A stretch of 64,000 bases of DNA from Pseudomonas furukawaii (GCF_002355475.1 NZ_AP014862.1:2108001-2172000); one strand, 5' to 3'. Shown: positions 26,822 to 37,166, counted from the stretch's first letter. The notes: generated by a model from the letters alone, not told the origin. Program-made: numbers and translations.

Positions 26822-29431
26822 ATGAACAGCCAATACCGTGAACGCCTGCCAGGCACCGACCTGGACTACTACAACGCGCCGGCGGCGGTGGATGCCATCA
26901 AGCCCGGCGCCTGGGCCGGGCTGCCCTACACCAGTCGCGTGCTGGCCGAGCAGTTGGTGCGCCGCTGCGACCCGGAAAGCCTGACCGCCTCCCTGGAGCA
27001 GCTGATCTACCGTAAGCGCGACCTGGACTTTCCCTGGTACCCGGCGCGCGTGGTCTGCCACGACATCCTCGGCCAGACCGCGCTGGTGGACCTGGCCGGC
27101 CTGCGCGACGCCATCGCGGAGAAGGGCGGGGACCCGTCCAAGGTCAACCCGGTGGTCCCGACCCAGTTGATCGTCGATCACTCCCTGGCGGTGGAATACG
27201 CGGGCTTCGACCCGGACGCCTTCGAGAAGAACCGGGCCGTTGAAGAGCGCCGCAACGAGGATCGCTTCCACTTCATCGAGTGGACCAAGACCGCCTTCAA
27301 GAACGTCGACGTGATCCCGGCCGGCAACGGCATCATGCACCAGATCAACCTGGAGAAAATGAGCCCGGTGATCCAGGCGCGCGGCGGCGTGGCCTTCCCC
27401 GACACCTGCGTCGGCACCGATAGCCACACACCCCATGTCGACGCCCTGGGCGTGATCGCCATTGGCGTCGGCGGCCTGGAAGCGGAGACCGTGATGCTGG
27501 GTCGCGCGTCCATGATGCGCCTGCCCGATATCGTCGGCGTCCGCCTCTCCGGCAAGCGCCAGCCCGGCATCACCGCCACCGACATCGTCCTGGCCCTGAC
27601 CGAGTTCCTGCGCAAGGAGCGGGTGGTGGGCGCCTACGTCGAGTTCTTCGGCGAAGGGGCGGACAGCCTGTCCATCGGCGACCGCGCCACCATCTCCAAC
27701 ATGTGCCCGGAATACGGCGCCACCGCGGCGATGTTCTACATCGACCAGCAGACCCTCGACTACCTGAAGCTGACCGGTCGCGAGCCGGAGCAGGTGGCCC
27801 TGGTGGAGCAGTACGCCAAGACCCTCGGCCTCTGGAGCAGCGCGCTGGTCACCGCCGAGTACGAGCGGGTGCTGGAGTTCGACCTGTCCACCGTGGTGCG
27901 TAACATGGCCGGCCCGAGCAACCCGCACCGCCGCCTGCCCACCTCGGCCCTGGCCGAGCGCGGCATCGCCGACGAAGCCAAGCTGGAGGCCGGAAAGGGC
28001 GAGGAGGCCGAAGGGCTGATGCCCGATGGCGCGGTGATCATCGCCGCCATCACCAGTTGCACCAACACCTCCAACCCACGCAACGTGGTCGCCGCCGGGC
28101 TGGTGGCGAAGAAGGCCAATGCCCTGGGCCTGGTGCGCAAGCCCTGGGTGAAGACGTCCTTCGCCCCCGGTTCCAAGGTGGCCAAGCTGTACCTGGAGGA
28201 GTCCGGGCTGCTGCCGGAGCTGGAGAAGCTCGGCTTCGGCATCGTCGGCTACGCCTGCACCACCTGCAATGGCATGTCCGGCGCGCTGGACCCGGCGATC
28301 CAGCAGGAGATCATCGATCGCGACCTGTACGCCACCGCCGTCCTGTCGGGTAACCGCAACTTCGATGGCCGTATCCACCCCTATGCCAAGCAGGCCTTTC
28401 TGGCTTCGCCGCCGCTGGTGGTGGCCTACGCCATCGCCGGTACCGTGCGCTTCGATATCGAGCAGGACGTGCTGGGCCACGACGCGGCCGGAAACCCCGT
28501 CACCCTGAAGGACCTGTGGCCGAGCGATGAGGAGATCGACGCCATCGTCGCCGCCGCCGTGAAGCCGGAGCAGTTCAAGCAGGTGTACATCCCGATGTTC
28601 GACCTGGGGGCGGTCAAGGAGGCGGAAAGCCCGCTGTACGACTGGCGTCCGATGTCCACCTACATCCGTCGTCCGCCTTACTGGGAAGGCGCCCTGGCCG
28701 GCGAGCGGACCCTCAAGGGCATGCGCCCGCTGGCGGTGTTGCCGGACAACATCACCACTGACCACCTGTCGCCGTCCAACGCCATCCTGGCCAGCTCCGC
28801 CGCCGGCGAGTACCTGGCGAAGATGGGCTTGCCGGAAGAGGACTTCAACTCCTACGCCACTCACCGTGGCGACCACCTGACCGCGCAGCGCGCCACTTTC
28901 GCCAACCCGCAACTGGTGAACGAGATGGCCGTGGTGAACGGCGAGGTGAAGAAGGGGTCCCTGGCGCGCGTCGAGCCGGACGGCAAGGTGATGCGCATGT
29001 GGGAAGCCATCGAGACCTACATGGAGCGCAAGCAGCCGCTGATCATCATCGCCGGCGCTGACTACGGTCAGGGCTCGTCCCGCGACTGGGCGGCCAAGGG
29101 CGTGCGCCTGGCGGGTGTCGAGGCCATCGTCGCCGAGGGCTTCGAGCGCATCCACCGCACCAACCTGATCGGCATGGGCGTGCTGCCCCTGGAGTTCAAG
29201 CCGGGCACCACCCGCAAGACCCTGGGCATCGACGGCACCGAAACCTTCGACGTGATCGGCGAGCGCAAGCCGCGCGCGGACCTCACTCTGGTGATCCGCC
29301 GCACCAATGGCGAGTCCCTCAAGGTGCCCGTGACCTGCCGTCTGGATACCGCCGAGGAGGTGTCCATCTACGAGGCGGGTGGCGTGTTGCAACGCTTCGC
29401 CCAGGACTTCCTGGAAGCGTCCGCGGTATAG
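26822..29431 (+). CDS. acnD: Fe/S-dependent 2-methylcitrate dehydratase
   Basis: A 869-residue aconitase-A-like enzyme that dehydrates 2-methylcitrate to 2-methyl-trans-aconitate. The 4Fe-4S ligands are in AITSCTNTSNPRN and the pair of Cys in YACTTCNGMSG; the swivel domain includes ADYGQGSSRDWAAKG. In the prp context this is AcnD, which works with PrpF in place of the cofactor-free dehydratase PrpD. No prpD is present next to the cluster. Confidence 0.96.
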   Translation: MNSQYRERLPGTDLDYYNAPAAVDAIKPGAWAGLPYTSRVLAEQLVRRCDPESLTASLEQLIYRKRDLDFPWYPARVVCHDILGQTALVDLAGLRDAIAEKGGDPSKVNPVVPTQLIVDHSLAVEYAGFDPDAFEKNRAVEERRNEDRFHFIEWTKTAFKNVDVIPAGNGIMHQINLEKMSPVIQARGGVAFPDTCVGTDSHTPHVDALGVIAIGVGGLEAETVMLGRASMMRLPDIVGVRLSGKRQPGITATDIVLALTEFLRKERVVGAYVEFFGEGADSLSIGDRATISNMCPEYGATAAMFYIDQQTLDYLKLTGREPEQVALVEQYAKTLGLWSSALVTAEYERVLEFDLSTVVRNMAGPSNPHRRLPTSALAERGIADEAKLEAGKGEEAEGLMPDGAVIIAAITSCTNTSNPRNVVAAGLVAKKANALGLVRKPWVKTSFAPGSKVAKLYLEESGLLPELEKLGFGIVGYACTTCNGMSGALDPAIQQEIIDRDLYATAVLSGNRNFDGRIHPYAKQAFLASPPLVVAYAIAGTVRFDIEQDVLGHDAAGNPVTLKDLWPSDEEIDAIVAAAVKPEQFKQVYIPMFDLGAVKEAESPLYDWRPMSTYIRRPPYWEGALAGERTLKGMRPLAVLPDNITTDHLSPSNAILASSAAGEYLAKMGLPEEDFNSYATHRGDHLTAQRATFANPQLVNEMAVVNGEVKKGSLARVEPDGKVMRMWEAIETYMERKQPLIIIAGADYGQGSSRDWAAKGVRLAGVEAIVAEGFERIHRTNLIGMGVLPLEFKPGTTRKTLGIDGTETFDVIGERKPRADLTLVIRRTNGESLKVPVTCRLDTAEEVSIYEAGGVLQRFAQDFLEASAV

Positions 29432-29445
29432 AAATCTAGGTTGGC

Positions 29446-29501
29446 GTTGAGCGAAGCGATACCCGGCATCCGTGCGCCGCTCAGGTATCGCTCCGCTCAA
29501 C
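29446..29501. repeat. Inverted repeat between acnD and prpF
   Basis: GTTGAGCGAAGCGATACC (29446-29463) faces GGTATCGCTCCGCTCAAC (29484-29501), 17 of 18 positions complementary, flanked by TAGG...CCTACG. This is a common Pseudomonas intergenic palindrome of the REP type and could form an RNA hairpin inside the operon. Confidence 0.75.
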
Positions 29502-29542
29502 CCGTCCTACGGTGGTCACCAGATCATTCAGGATCGCAATCC

Positions 29543-30730
29543 ATGTCCCACGTACCCCAAGTCAGAATCCCCGCCACCTACATTCGTGGCGGCACCAGCA
29601 AGGGCGTGTTCTTCCGTCTGCAGGACCTTCCCGAGCGCTGCCAGGTGCCGGGCGAGGCCCGCGACCGCCTGTTCATGCGGGTGATCGGCAGCCCGGACCC
29701 TTACGCCGCGCACATCGACGGCATGGGCGGCGCCACGTCGTCCACCTCCAAGTGCGTGATCCTCTCGAAGAGCAGCCAGCCCGACCACGATGTGGACTAC
29801 CTTTACGGCCAGGTCTCCATCGACAGGGCCTTCGTCGACTGGAGCGGCAACTGCGGCAACCTCTCCACCGCCGCAGGCGCCTTCGCACTCCATGCGGGGT
29901 TGGTGGACCCGGCGCGCATTCCGGAGAACGGCACCTGCGTAGTGCGTATCTGGCAGGCCAATATCCAGAAGACCATCATCGCCCATGTGCCCGTCACCAA
30001 CGGTCAGGTGCAGGAGACCGGCGACTTCGAGCTGGATGGGGTGACCTTCCCGGCCGCCGAGATCGTGCTTGAGTTCCTGGATCCCTCGGATGACGGGGAT
30101 GAGGGCGGCTCCATGTTCCCCACCGGCAACCTGGTGGATGACCTCGAGGTTCCCGGGGTCGGCACCTTCAAGGCCACGCTGATCACCGCCGGCATTCCCA
30201 CGGTGTTCGTCGAGGCCGAGGCCATCGGCTACACCGGCACCGAGCTGCGTGAAGCCATCAACGGTGACCCCGAAGCCCTGGCGCGGTTCGAGAAGATCCG
30301 GGTGGCCGGCGCCTTGCGCATGGGGTTGATCAAGTCGCCGGAAGAGGCGGTCACCCGACAACACACGCCGAAGGTCGCCTTCGTGGCGCCACCCAGGGAT
30401 TACCAGGCCTCCAGCGGCAGGCAGGTGAAGGCGAGCGATGTGGATCTGCTGGTGCGGGCACTGTCCATGGGCAAGCTGCACCACGCGATGATGGGCACGG
30501 CGGCGGTGGCCATCGGCACCGCGGCGGCCATTCCCGGCACCCTGGTGAACCTCGCGGCCGGTGGTGGCGAGCGTAACGCGGTGCGCTTCGGGCACCCTTC
30601 GGGCACCCTGCGCGTGGGCGCTGAAGCTCGCCAGGTGGATGGGCAGTGGCAGGTCACCAAGGCGATCATGAGCCGCAGTGCGCGGATCCTGATGGAAGGC
30701 TGGGTGCGGGTGCCGGGCGATTCGTTCTGA
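29543..30730 (+). CDS. prpF: 2-methylaconitate cis-trans isomerase
   Basis: Isomerises the trans product of AcnD to 2-methyl-cis-aconitate. The 395-residue PrpF-fold protein begins with IPATYIRGGTSKGVFFR, the family signature, and has DGMGGATSSTSKCVIL and the catalytic Cys region DWSGNCGNLSTAAG. AGGA precedes the ATG. Last gene of the cluster; no terminator was seen before the convergent ppsR. Confidence 0.96.
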   Translation: MSHVPQVRIPATYIRGGTSKGVFFRLQDLPERCQVPGEARDRLFMRVIGSPDPYAAHIDGMGGATSSTSKCVILSKSSQPDHDVDYLYGQVSIDRAFVDWSGNCGNLSTAAGAFALHAGLVDPARIPENGTCVVRIWQANIQKTIIAHVPVTNGQVQETGDFELDGVTFPAAEIVLEFLDPSDDGDEGGSMFPTGNLVDDLEVPGVGTFKATLITAGIPTVFVEAEAIGYTGTELREAINGDPEALARFEKIRVAGALRMGLIKSPEEAVTRQHTPKVAFVAPPRDYQASSGRQVKASDVDLLVRALSMGKLHHAMMGTAAVAIGTAAAIPGTLVNLAAGGGERNAVRFGHPSGTLRVGAEARQVDGQWQVTKAIMSRSARILMEGWVRVPGDSF

Positions 30731-30787
30731 GTCGGTGAAGGTGTTGGAGGCTGAACGCTGGAGAATGTCCGGCGTTCAGCCTTCCAG

Positions 30788-31606
30788 CTACTTGAGCCTT
30801 CTTTCCACGCCCTTCTCCACGAGGATCTTCGCCGAGATCTCTTCCACGGAGAAATGGGTGGAGTTGATGTAGGTGATGTTCTCGCGGCGGAACAGGTTTT
30901 CCACTTCGCGGACTTCGAACTCGCACTGGGCGTAGCTGGCGTAGCGGCTGTTGGGCTTGCGCTCGTTACGGATGGCGGTGAGCCGGTCGGGGTCGATGGT
31001 CAGGCCGAACAGCTTGTCCTTGTACTTCTTGAGGGCGCTGGGAAGCTGCAGGCGCTCCATGTCCTCTTCGGTCAGGGGGTAGTTGGCGGCCCGGATCCCG
31101 TACTGCATGGCCATGTAGAGGCAGGTGGGCGTCTTGCCGCAGCGCGACACGCCGACGAGGATCAGGTCGGCCTTGTCGTAGTAGTGGGTGCGGGCGCCGT
31201 CGTCGTTGTCCAGGGCGAAGTTCACCGCCTCGATCCGCTCCATGTAGTTGGAGTTGTGGCCGATGGAGTGCGACTTGCCGACGGAGTAGGACGAGTGCGA
31301 CGTCAGTTCCTGTTCCAGGGGCGACAGGAAGGTGGAGAAGATGTCGATCATGAAGCCGTTGGAGGTGGCCAGGACGTCGCGGATTTCCTGGTTCACGATG
31401 GTGTCGAAGATGATCGGCCGAACCCCGTCCACCTCCGCAGCCCGGTCGATTTGCTGTACCATGGCGCGCGCTTTTTCGACACTGTCTATATAGGGACGCG
31501 TCAATTTGTTGAAGGTAATGGTCTCGAACTGCGCCAGAAGGCTCTGACCCAGGGTTTCCGCAGTGATGCCAGTACCGTCGGAAATGAAGAAAGCGGTTCG
31601 TTTCAT
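30788..31606 (-). CDS. ppsR: PEP synthase regulatory protein (kinase/pyrophosphorylase)
   Basis: Bifunctional DUF299 enzyme that phosphorylates a Thr of PEP synthase using ADP and reverses this with phosphate, switching gluconeogenesis. The 272-residue protein has the P-loop-like [14 protein letters not shown] and the N-terminal [20 protein letters not shown] 31606 fits the family start; a TTG three codons earlier is less likely because a ribosome site would be too close. It is divergent from ppsA, its target. Confidence 0.95.
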   Translation of the reverse strand: MKRTAFFISDGTGITAETLGQSLLAQFETITFNKLTRPYIDSVEKARAMVQQIDRAAEVDGVRPIIFDTIVNQEIRDVLATSNGFMIDIFSTFLSPLEQELTSHSSYSVGKSHSIGHNSNYMERIEAVNFALDNDDGARTHYYDKADLILVGVSRCGKTPTCLYMAMQYGIRAANYPLTEEDMERLQLPSALKKYKDKLFGLTIDPDRLTAIRNERKPNSRYASYAQCEFEVREVENLFRRENITYINSTHFSVEEISAKILVEKGVERRLK

Positions 31607-31730
31607 TTGCGCCAAAGGCCTTAAGTCAGGATCGATTCTTGGCTATGATAGGCCGCGTTTTTCGCCGGGCCCGAGCTGGTCGGCATTGTGACGTATTTTT
31701 CTGGACCAAAGCCAGAACGCTGCGGAGTCG

Positions 31731-31747
31731 TTCCGCATGAGCTTTTC
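31731..31747 (+). other. Short hairpin in the ppsA leader
   Basis: TGCGGA-GTCGT-TCCGCA, a perfect six-base stem, lies 24 bp before the ppsA start, in the 164-bp divergent region with ppsR. No T run follows; it may influence leader stability. A TATGAT box upstream, within TTGGCTATGATAGG (about 31637-31650), is a promoter candidate. Confidence 0.4.
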
Positions 31748-31770
31748 CAACAAATAGTGGAGAGATCACC

Positions 31771-34140
31771 TTGGTAGAGTACGTAGTTTCCCTCGATAAG
31801 CTCGGCGTCCATGATGTTGAGCATGTGGGGGGCAAGAACGCATCCCTGGGCGAGATGATCAGCAATCTGGCTGGCGCTGGCGTTTCCGTCCCCGGTGGCT
31901 TCGCCACTACGGCCCAGGCCTACCGTGACTTCCTGGAGCAGAGTGGCCTGAACGATCGCATTCACGCCGCCCTCGACGAGCTCGATGTGGATGACGTCAA
32001 CGCCCTGGCCAAGACCGGCGCGCAGATCCGCCAGTGGGTGATGGATGCCGAATTCCCCGCGCGTCTCGACGCCGAGATCCGCACCGCCTTCGCCGCCATG
32101 GCCGGTGACAACGAGAACATGGCTGTGGCCGTGCGTTCCTCCGCCACCGCCGAAGACCTGCCGGACGCCTCCTTCGCCGGCCAGCAGGAGACCTTCCTCA
32201 ATATCCGTGGCGTGGACAACGTGATCCGCGCGGCCAAGGAAGTCTTCGCCTCCCTCTTCAATGACCGTGCCATCGCCTACCGTGTCCACCAGGGCTTCGA
32301 CCACAAGCTGGTCGCCCTGTCCGCCGGCGTGCAGCGCATGGTGCGTTCCGAAACCGGCACCGCCGGCGTGATGTTCACCCTCGACACCGAGTCCGGCTTC
32401 CGTGACGTGGTCTTCATCACCGGCGCCTACGGCCTCGGCGAGACCGTGGTGCAGGGCGCCGTGAACCCTGACGAATTCTACGTGCACAAGCACACCCTGG
32501 AAGCCGGCCGCCCCGCGATCCTGCGTCGCAACCTGGGCAGCAAGGCGATCAAGATGGTCTACGGCGAGGAAGCCAAGGCCGGCAAGTCGGTGAAGACCGT
32601 CGAAGTCGACCGTGCCGACCGCGCGCGTTTCTGCATCACCGATGCCGAGGTCACCGAGCTGGCCAAGCAGGCGATGATCATCGAGAAGCACTACGGTCGT
32701 CCGATGGACATCGAATGGGCCAAGGACGGTGACGACGGCAAGCTCTACATCGTGCAGGCCCGCCCGGAAACCGTTAAGAGCCGCGCCAGTGCCACCGTGA
32801 TGGAGCGCTACCTGCTCAAGGAGAAGGGCAAGGTCCTGGTGGAAGGCCGTGCCATCGGTCAGCGCATCGGCGCCGGTCCGGTGAAGGTGATCCACGATGT
32901 GTCCGAGATGGACAAGGTGCAGCCGGGCGACGTGCTCGTTTCCGACATGACCGACCCGGACTGGGAGCCGGTGATGAAGCGCGCCAGTGCCATCGTCACC
33001 AACCGTGGCGGCCGCACCTGTCACGCCGCGATCATCGCCCGTGAGCTGGGTATCCCGGCCGTGGTCGGCTGCGGCAATGCCACCTCCGTCCTGCAGGACG
33101 GCCAGGGCGTGACCGTTTCCTGTGCCGAAGGCGACACCGGCTTCATCTTCGAAGGCCAACTGGGCTTCGACATCCGCACCAACTCCGTGGACGCCATGCC
33201 GGACCTGCCGTTCAAGATCATGATGAACGTCGGCAACCCGGATCGCGCCTTCGACTTCGCCCAGCTGCCCAACGAGGGCGTGGGCCTGGCGCGCCTGGAG
33301 TTCATCATCAACCGCATGATCGGCGTGCACCCCAAGGCGCTGCTGAACTTCGCCAGCCTGCCCGCCGAAATCAAGGAAAGCGTCGAGAAGCGCATCGCCG
33401 GTTACAACGATCCGGTGGGCTTCTACGTCGAGAAGCTGGTGGAAGGCATCAGCACCCTGGCCGCGGCCTTCTGGCCGAAGAAGGTCATCGTGCGCCTGTC
33501 GGACTTCAAGTCCAACGAGTACGCCAACCTGATCGGCGGCAAGCTCTACGAGCCCGAGGAAGAGAACCCCATGCTGGGCTTCCGTGGTGCGTCCCGCTAC
33601 ATCAGCGAGTCGTTCCGTGACTGCTTCGAGCTGGAATGCCGTGCCCTGAAAAAGGTGCGCAACGAGATGGGCCTGACCAACGTCGAGATCATGGTGCCCT
33701 TCGTGCGCACCCTGGGCGAGGCGAGCCAGGTGGTCGAGCTGCTGGCCAGCAACGGCCTCAAGCGCGGCGAGAACGGCCTGAAGGTCATCATGATGTGCGA
33801 GCTGCCGTCCAACGCCCTGCTGGCCGAGGAGTTCCTGGAGTTCTTCGATGGTTTCTCCATCGGCTCCAACGACCTGACCCAGCTGACCCTGGGCCTGGAC
33901 CGCGACTCCGGCATCGTCGCCCACCTCTTCGACGAACGTAACCCGGCGGTCAAGAAGCTGCTGGCCAATGCCATCGCTGCCTGCAACAAGGCTGGCAAGT
34001 ACATCGGCATCTGTGGCCAGGGCCCGTCCGACCATCCGGACCTCGCCAAGTGGCTGATGGAGCAGGGCATCGAAAGCGTGTCCCTGAATCCCGACTCGGT
34101 GCTGGATACCTGGTTCTTCCTCGCGGAAGGCCAGGCCTGA
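31771..34140 (+). CDS. ppsA: Phosphoenolpyruvate synthase
   Basis: Converts pyruvate and ATP to PEP for gluconeogenesis. The 789-residue length is normal. The N-terminal ATP-grasp domain starts [11 protein letters not shown]; the phosphorylated His is in [18 protein letters not shown]; the PEP-binding C-terminal domain includes [17 protein letters not shown] and the catalytic Cys in GICGQGPSD. The start is TTG 31771, with GGAGAG eight bases upstream and no better alternative. PpsR acts on a Thr near the catalytic His. Confidence 0.96.
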   Translation: MVEYVVSLDKLGVHDVEHVGGKNASLGEMISNLAGAGVSVPGGFATTAQAYRDFLEQSGLNDRIHAALDELDVDDVNALAKTGAQIRQWVMDAEFPARLDAEIRTAFAAMAGDNENMAVAVRSSATAEDLPDASFAGQQETFLNIRGVDNVIRAAKEVFASLFNDRAIAYRVHQGFDHKLVALSAGVQRMVRSETGTAGVMFTLDTESGFRDVVFITGAYGLGETVVQGAVNPDEFYVHKHTLEAGRPAILRRNLGSKAIKMVYGEEAKAGKSVKTVEVDRADRARFCITDAEVTELAKQAMIIEKHYGRPMDIEWAKDGDDGKLYIVQARPETVKSRASATVMERYLLKEKGKVLVEGRAIGQRIGAGPVKVIHDVSEMDKVQPGDVLVSDMTDPDWEPVMKRASAIVTNRGGRTCHAAIIARELGIPAVVGCGNATSVLQDGQGVTVSCAEGDTGFIFEGQLGFDIRTNSVDAMPDLPFKIMMNVGNPDRAFDFAQLPNEGVGLARLEFIINRMIGVHPKALLNFASLPAEIKESVEKRIAGYNDPVGFYVEKLVEGISTLAAAFWPKKVIVRLSDFKSNEYANLIGGKLYEPEEENPMLGFRGASRYISESFRDCFELECRALKKVRNEMGLTNVEIMVPFVRTLGEASQVVELLASNGLKRGENGLKVIMMCELPSNALLAEEFLEFFDGFSIGSNDLTQLTLGLDRDSGIVAHLFDERNPAVKKLLANAIAACNKAGKYIGICGQGPSDHPDLAKWLMEQGIESVSLNPDSVLDTWFFLAEGQA

Positions 34141-34163
34141 TCCCTCGTTCGTTGGTCGAAACG

Positions 34164-34195
34164 AAAAGGGCGGGTTCTTGAACCCGCCCTTTTTT
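34164..34195 (+). terminator. Terminator after ppsA
   Basis: Thirteen-base perfect stem AAAAGGGCGGGTT / AACCCGCCCTTTT with a CTTG loop and a T run. It ends only 15 bp before the next gene's ATG. Confidence 0.92.
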
Positions 34196-34210
34196 GTGCA
34201 AGCGGCAATC

Positions 34211-35191
34211 ATGCAAAGCAGTAGCGAACTCTTTCCCGTCGCGCTGATGGGCGCGGAACTTCGAGGCGACCTCACCGAGGACGTCTATCGACTCAAGCCT
34301 GGCAACAGCCCCGACCCCAGCGTCGAGCTGGTGCTCACCCGCCTCGGATGCTTCGGTGCCGGGTCCGGCGGCGTGCCGGTGATCCTGGTGCATGGCAGCT
34401 TCTCCAACCGCCGCTTCTGGTATTCGCCCAAGGGCCTGGGCCTGGGACCCTACCTGGCGCGTGCCGGGTTCGATGTCTGGATCGCCGAGATGCGCGGCCA
34501 CGGTCTGTCACCGCGTAACCAGCACTACCGGCGCAATCGCGTCGCCGACTACGCGCGATACGACCTGCCGGCCATCGCGGCCTTCGTCCGCGAACAGTCT
34601 GGTCGGGCGCCGCACTGGGTGGGGCATTCCCTTGGGGGGGTCACCCTGGCGGCGGCGCTCGGTGGCCAGTATCTCGACGACGATCATGCCGCCTCGGTGG
34701 CCCTGTTCGGCAGTCAGGTCAGTCGCGTCTACTGGCCCTTGAAGGTGCCGCCGCTGGAATGGGGCGGGCGATTGTTTCTCCGGCGATTCCAGGTGTTGTC
34801 CGGCTCCTTGCTAAAGCGCGGTCCCGAGGATGAGCCCATCGGCCTGGCCATCGAGAGCCTGCGCTGGCATGGCCTGTTCGGGCGCTTCGGGGATGCCGAG
34901 CGGGATTGGTGGGCCGGCCTGGCAGACGTCAGGGTGCCGGTGCTGGCGGTGGCGGCAGCCGGCGACCATCAGGATCCGGCCTGGGCGTGCCGCAAGCTGG
35001 TGGAGCAGGTGCCCGGCGCCTACCGGCATTTCCAGCTGCTGGCGCGGTCGGAAGGCTTCAGCGAGGACTTCGGCCATATCGAGATGCTGGTGAGCAAGGC
35101 GGCCGAGCGTGAGGTCTGGCCCCTGGTGAGCCACTGGCTCGGTCGGGGATGTTTGCCCGAACGCGCGGCGGCAGACGCCCTTGTGCGCTAG
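34211..35191 (+). CDS. Alpha/beta-fold hydrolase
   Basis: The 326-residue protein lacks a clear signal peptide. HGSFSNRRFW gives the oxyanion region, VGHSLGGVT the nucleophile, AAAGDHQDP the acid and EDFGHIEML the His. It is probably an esterase or lipase-like enzyme of unknown substrate; a homologue follows ppsA in P. aeruginosa. There is no ribosome-binding site and the ppsA terminator ends 15 bp before ATG 34211, so transcription must depend on readthrough or a promoter inside ppsA. Confidence 0.85.
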   Translation: MQSSSELFPVALMGAELRGDLTEDVYRLKPGNSPDPSVELVLTRLGCFGAGSGGVPVILVHGSFSNRRFWYSPKGLGLGPYLARAGFDVWIAEMRGHGLSPRNQHYRRNRVADYARYDLPAIAAFVREQSGRAPHWVGHSLGGVTLAAALGGQYLDDDHAASVALFGSQVSRVYWPLKVPPLEWGGRLFLRRFQVLSGSLLKRGPEDEPIGLAIESLRWHGLFGRFGDAERDWWAGLADVRVPVLAVAAAGDHQDPAWACRKLVEQVPGAYRHFQLLARSEGFSEDFGHIEMLVSKAAEREVWPLVSHWLGRGCLPERAAADALVR

Positions 35192-35275
35192 GGTGGCGAC
35201 CGCTGCCGTTATCCGGTTTCGGCATGGCGGGCGCTGTGTTAAAGATGGCGGGAATGCCGGGGCGGCGGAGGCTCC

Positions 35276-35575
35276 ATGTTCGTAGCGCTCGAGCGACTGA
35301 TCAATCTGGAGGATGGCTACCGGGGCAGGTTCAAGGTCCGTGGACATGAACTGCTGCTGATCGTCGTTGATCGTCAGCCAATCCTCATGGAAAATCGCTG
35401 CCCGCACCAGGGTGCGCCCTTGCACACCGGCACCCTCGACGGGGCAGTGTTGCGCTGTGCTCGCCATGGCATCGCCTTCGACCTGGCCACTGGACGCCCG
35501 GTCGACGCTTCGTGCCCGCCGTTGCGGCGTCTCGCGCTGGCCTATGACGGCGATCGCATCGGACTCGATCTGTAA
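35276..35575 (+). CDS. Rieske [2Fe-2S] ferredoxin-like protein
   Basis: A 99-residue stand-alone Rieske domain. Cluster ligands are in RCPHQGAPLH (Cys42, His44) and RCARHGIAFDL (Cys and His). It could be a small electron carrier for an oxygenase, or a NirD-like subunit; no partner reductase lies beside it. GGAGG seven bases before the ATG. It precedes rraA by 21 bp and is likely co-transcribed with it. Confidence 0.9.
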   Translation: MFVALERLINLEDGYRGRFKVRGHELLLIVVDRQPILMENRCPHQGAPLHTGTLDGAVLRCARHGIAFDLATGRPVDASCPPLRRLALAYDGDRIGLDL

Positions 35576-35596
35576 CCGCTATCAAGGAGAACTTCC

Positions 35597-36085
35597 ATGC
35601 AATACGTTACCCCCGACCTGTGCGACGCCTACCCGGACCTGGTCCAGGTCGTCGAGCCGATGTTCAGCAACTTCGGTGGCCGCGATTCCTTCGGCGGCCA
35701 GATCGTCACCATCAAGTGCTTCGAAGACAATTCCGTCGTCAAGGAGCAGGTGGACCAGCCCGGCCAGGGCAAGGTGCTGGTGGTGGATGGCGGCGGTTCC
35801 CTGCGCCGCGCCCTGCTGGGCGACATGCTGGCCGAGAAGGCGGCGAAGAATGGCTGGGAAGGCATCGTCGTCTACGGCTGCATCCGTGACGTGGATGTGA
35901 TCGCCCAGACCGACCTGGGCGTCCAGGCGCTGGCCAGCCACCCGATGAAGACCGACAAGCGCGGCATAGGCGACCTCAATGTCGTCGTCACCTTCGGCGG
36001 CGTCACCTTCCGCCCCGGTGAGTACCTCTATGCCGACAACAACGGCATCATCGTCTCTCCGCAGGCCCTGGAGATGCCGGCCTGA
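35597..36085 (+). CDS. rraA: RraA-family protein (RNase E activity regulator / aldolase-like fold)
   Basis: A 162-residue RraA. Conserved segments are [35 protein letters not shown] and [12 protein letters not shown]. In E. coli RraA binds RNase E and limits its activity; homologues in the family also act as HMG/CHA aldolases when the metal-binding Asp pair is kept. The RD pair (Arg-Asp in CIRDVD) is present here, so both roles remain possible. AAGGAG precedes the start. Confidence 0.9.
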   Translation: MQYVTPDLCDAYPDLVQVVEPMFSNFGGRDSFGGQIVTIKCFEDNSVVKEQVDQPGQGKVLVVDGGGSLRRALLGDMLAEKAAKNGWEGIVVYGCIRDVDVIAQTDLGVQALASHPMKTDKRGIGDLNVVVTFGGVTFRPGEYLYADNNGIIVSPQALEMPA

Positions 36086-36116
36086 TTGCCCGGGCTCTGT
36101 CCTTCAAGGAGTCTGA

Positions 36117-37112
36117 ATGTTCGAGGAATTGAACGCTCAGTGGGGACTGGTGCATGCCTTCGTGCTCGATGGGGATGGAGGCGCCACGAGCGTATCCCGC
36201 GAGGCGCTCGAAACCCTGGCGCTCGGTCCGGGGCAGAGCCTCTGGCTGCACTGGGATCGCAGTCATCCCCTGGCACGTCGCTGGCTCCGCGAGCGCAGCG
36301 GGCTTTCCGAATTCGCCTGCGACCTGTTGCTGGAGGAGAGCACCCGGCCGCGCATGCTGGCGCTGCCCGATGACGAGTTGTTGCTGTTCCTGCGGGGCGT
36401 CAACCTGAATCCCGGAGCGGTGCCCGAGGACATGGTGTCGGTGCGCATCTTCGCCTCCGCCCGGCGCATCATCTCCCTGCGCCTGCGGCCGCTCCACGCC
36501 ACCGATGAACTGATCGAGCAGTGGGGCAGGGGGACGGGACCGAGGGTCGCGTCCGAGATGCTGTTGTATCTGGCTGAACACCTGACCGACAAGGTCGACT
36601 CCCTCGTGGCGGACCTGTCGGAGTCGGTGGACGAGCAGGAGGAGGAGCTGGATAACAACCCGCGCTTCCGCCCGGACCATGACCTGATGCTGCAGATTCG
36701 TCGGCGAGCTGCCGGGCTCAAGCGCTTCCTGGCCCCCCAGCGGGATATCTACGGCCAGCTCGCCCGTAGTCGGATGCCCTGGTTTGTCGAGGATGACAGT
36801 GACTACTGGAACGAGCTCAATAACCGCCTGACCCGCTATCTGGAGGAGCTGGAACTGATCCGCGAGCGCATCGGCCTGGTGCTGGAGAGCGAGAGTCGCA
36901 GGTTGGGAGAGCGCACCAGTCGGACCATGTACCTGCTCGGCATCACCACCGGCTTCTTCCTGCCATTGAGCTTCCTGACCGGCCTGCTGGGCATGAACGT
37001 CGGTGGCATTCCCGGCAGCGAAGCCCCCTTCGGATTTCTCGCGGCCTGCGGACTGATGCTGGGGATCGCCGGCTTCCAGATCTGGTTGTTCCGCCGGTTG
37101 CGATGGCTCTGA
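36117..37112 (+). CDS. cmaX: CorA/ZntB-family divalent cation transporter
   Basis: A 331-residue protein with a long cytoplasmic domain rich in helical coiled-coil (about 180-265), then two membrane helices. The loop motif GMNVGGIPG at about 291-299 is the GMN signature of CorA-type Mg2+/Zn2+ channels; GMNVGG points to the ZntB-like branch. It begins the cmaX-cfrX-cmpX-sigX-oprF block, as in P. aeruginosa, where this group responds to envelope stress. Confidence 0.92.
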   Translation: MFEELNAQWGLVHAFVLDGDGGATSVSREALETLALGPGQSLWLHWDRSHPLARRWLRERSGLSEFACDLLLEESTRPRMLALPDDELLLFLRGVNLNPGAVPEDMVSVRIFASARRIISLRLRPLHATDELIEQWGRGTGPRVASEMLLYLAEHLTDKVDSLVADLSESVDEQEEELDNNPRFRPDHDLMLQIRRRAAGLKRFLAPQRDIYGQLARSRMPWFVEDDSDYWNELNNRLTRYLEELELIRERIGLVLESESRRLGERTSRTMYLLGITTGFFLPLSFLTGLLGMNVGGIPGSEAPFGFLAACGLMLGIAGFQIWLFRRLRWL

Positions 37113-37166
37113 TGTGACCCGGGGCGTTCCGGGCACGTCTAGCCGACATATCCACGTGAGGTGCGC

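Noticed and set aside
26804..29500. 898-codon open frame opposite acnD
   Set aside because: Antisense shadow of acnD; no ribosome site and His/Gly/Val-rich low-complexity translation.
31621..34275. 884-codon open frame opposite ppsA
   Set aside because: Antisense shadow of ppsA with the same compositional artefact.
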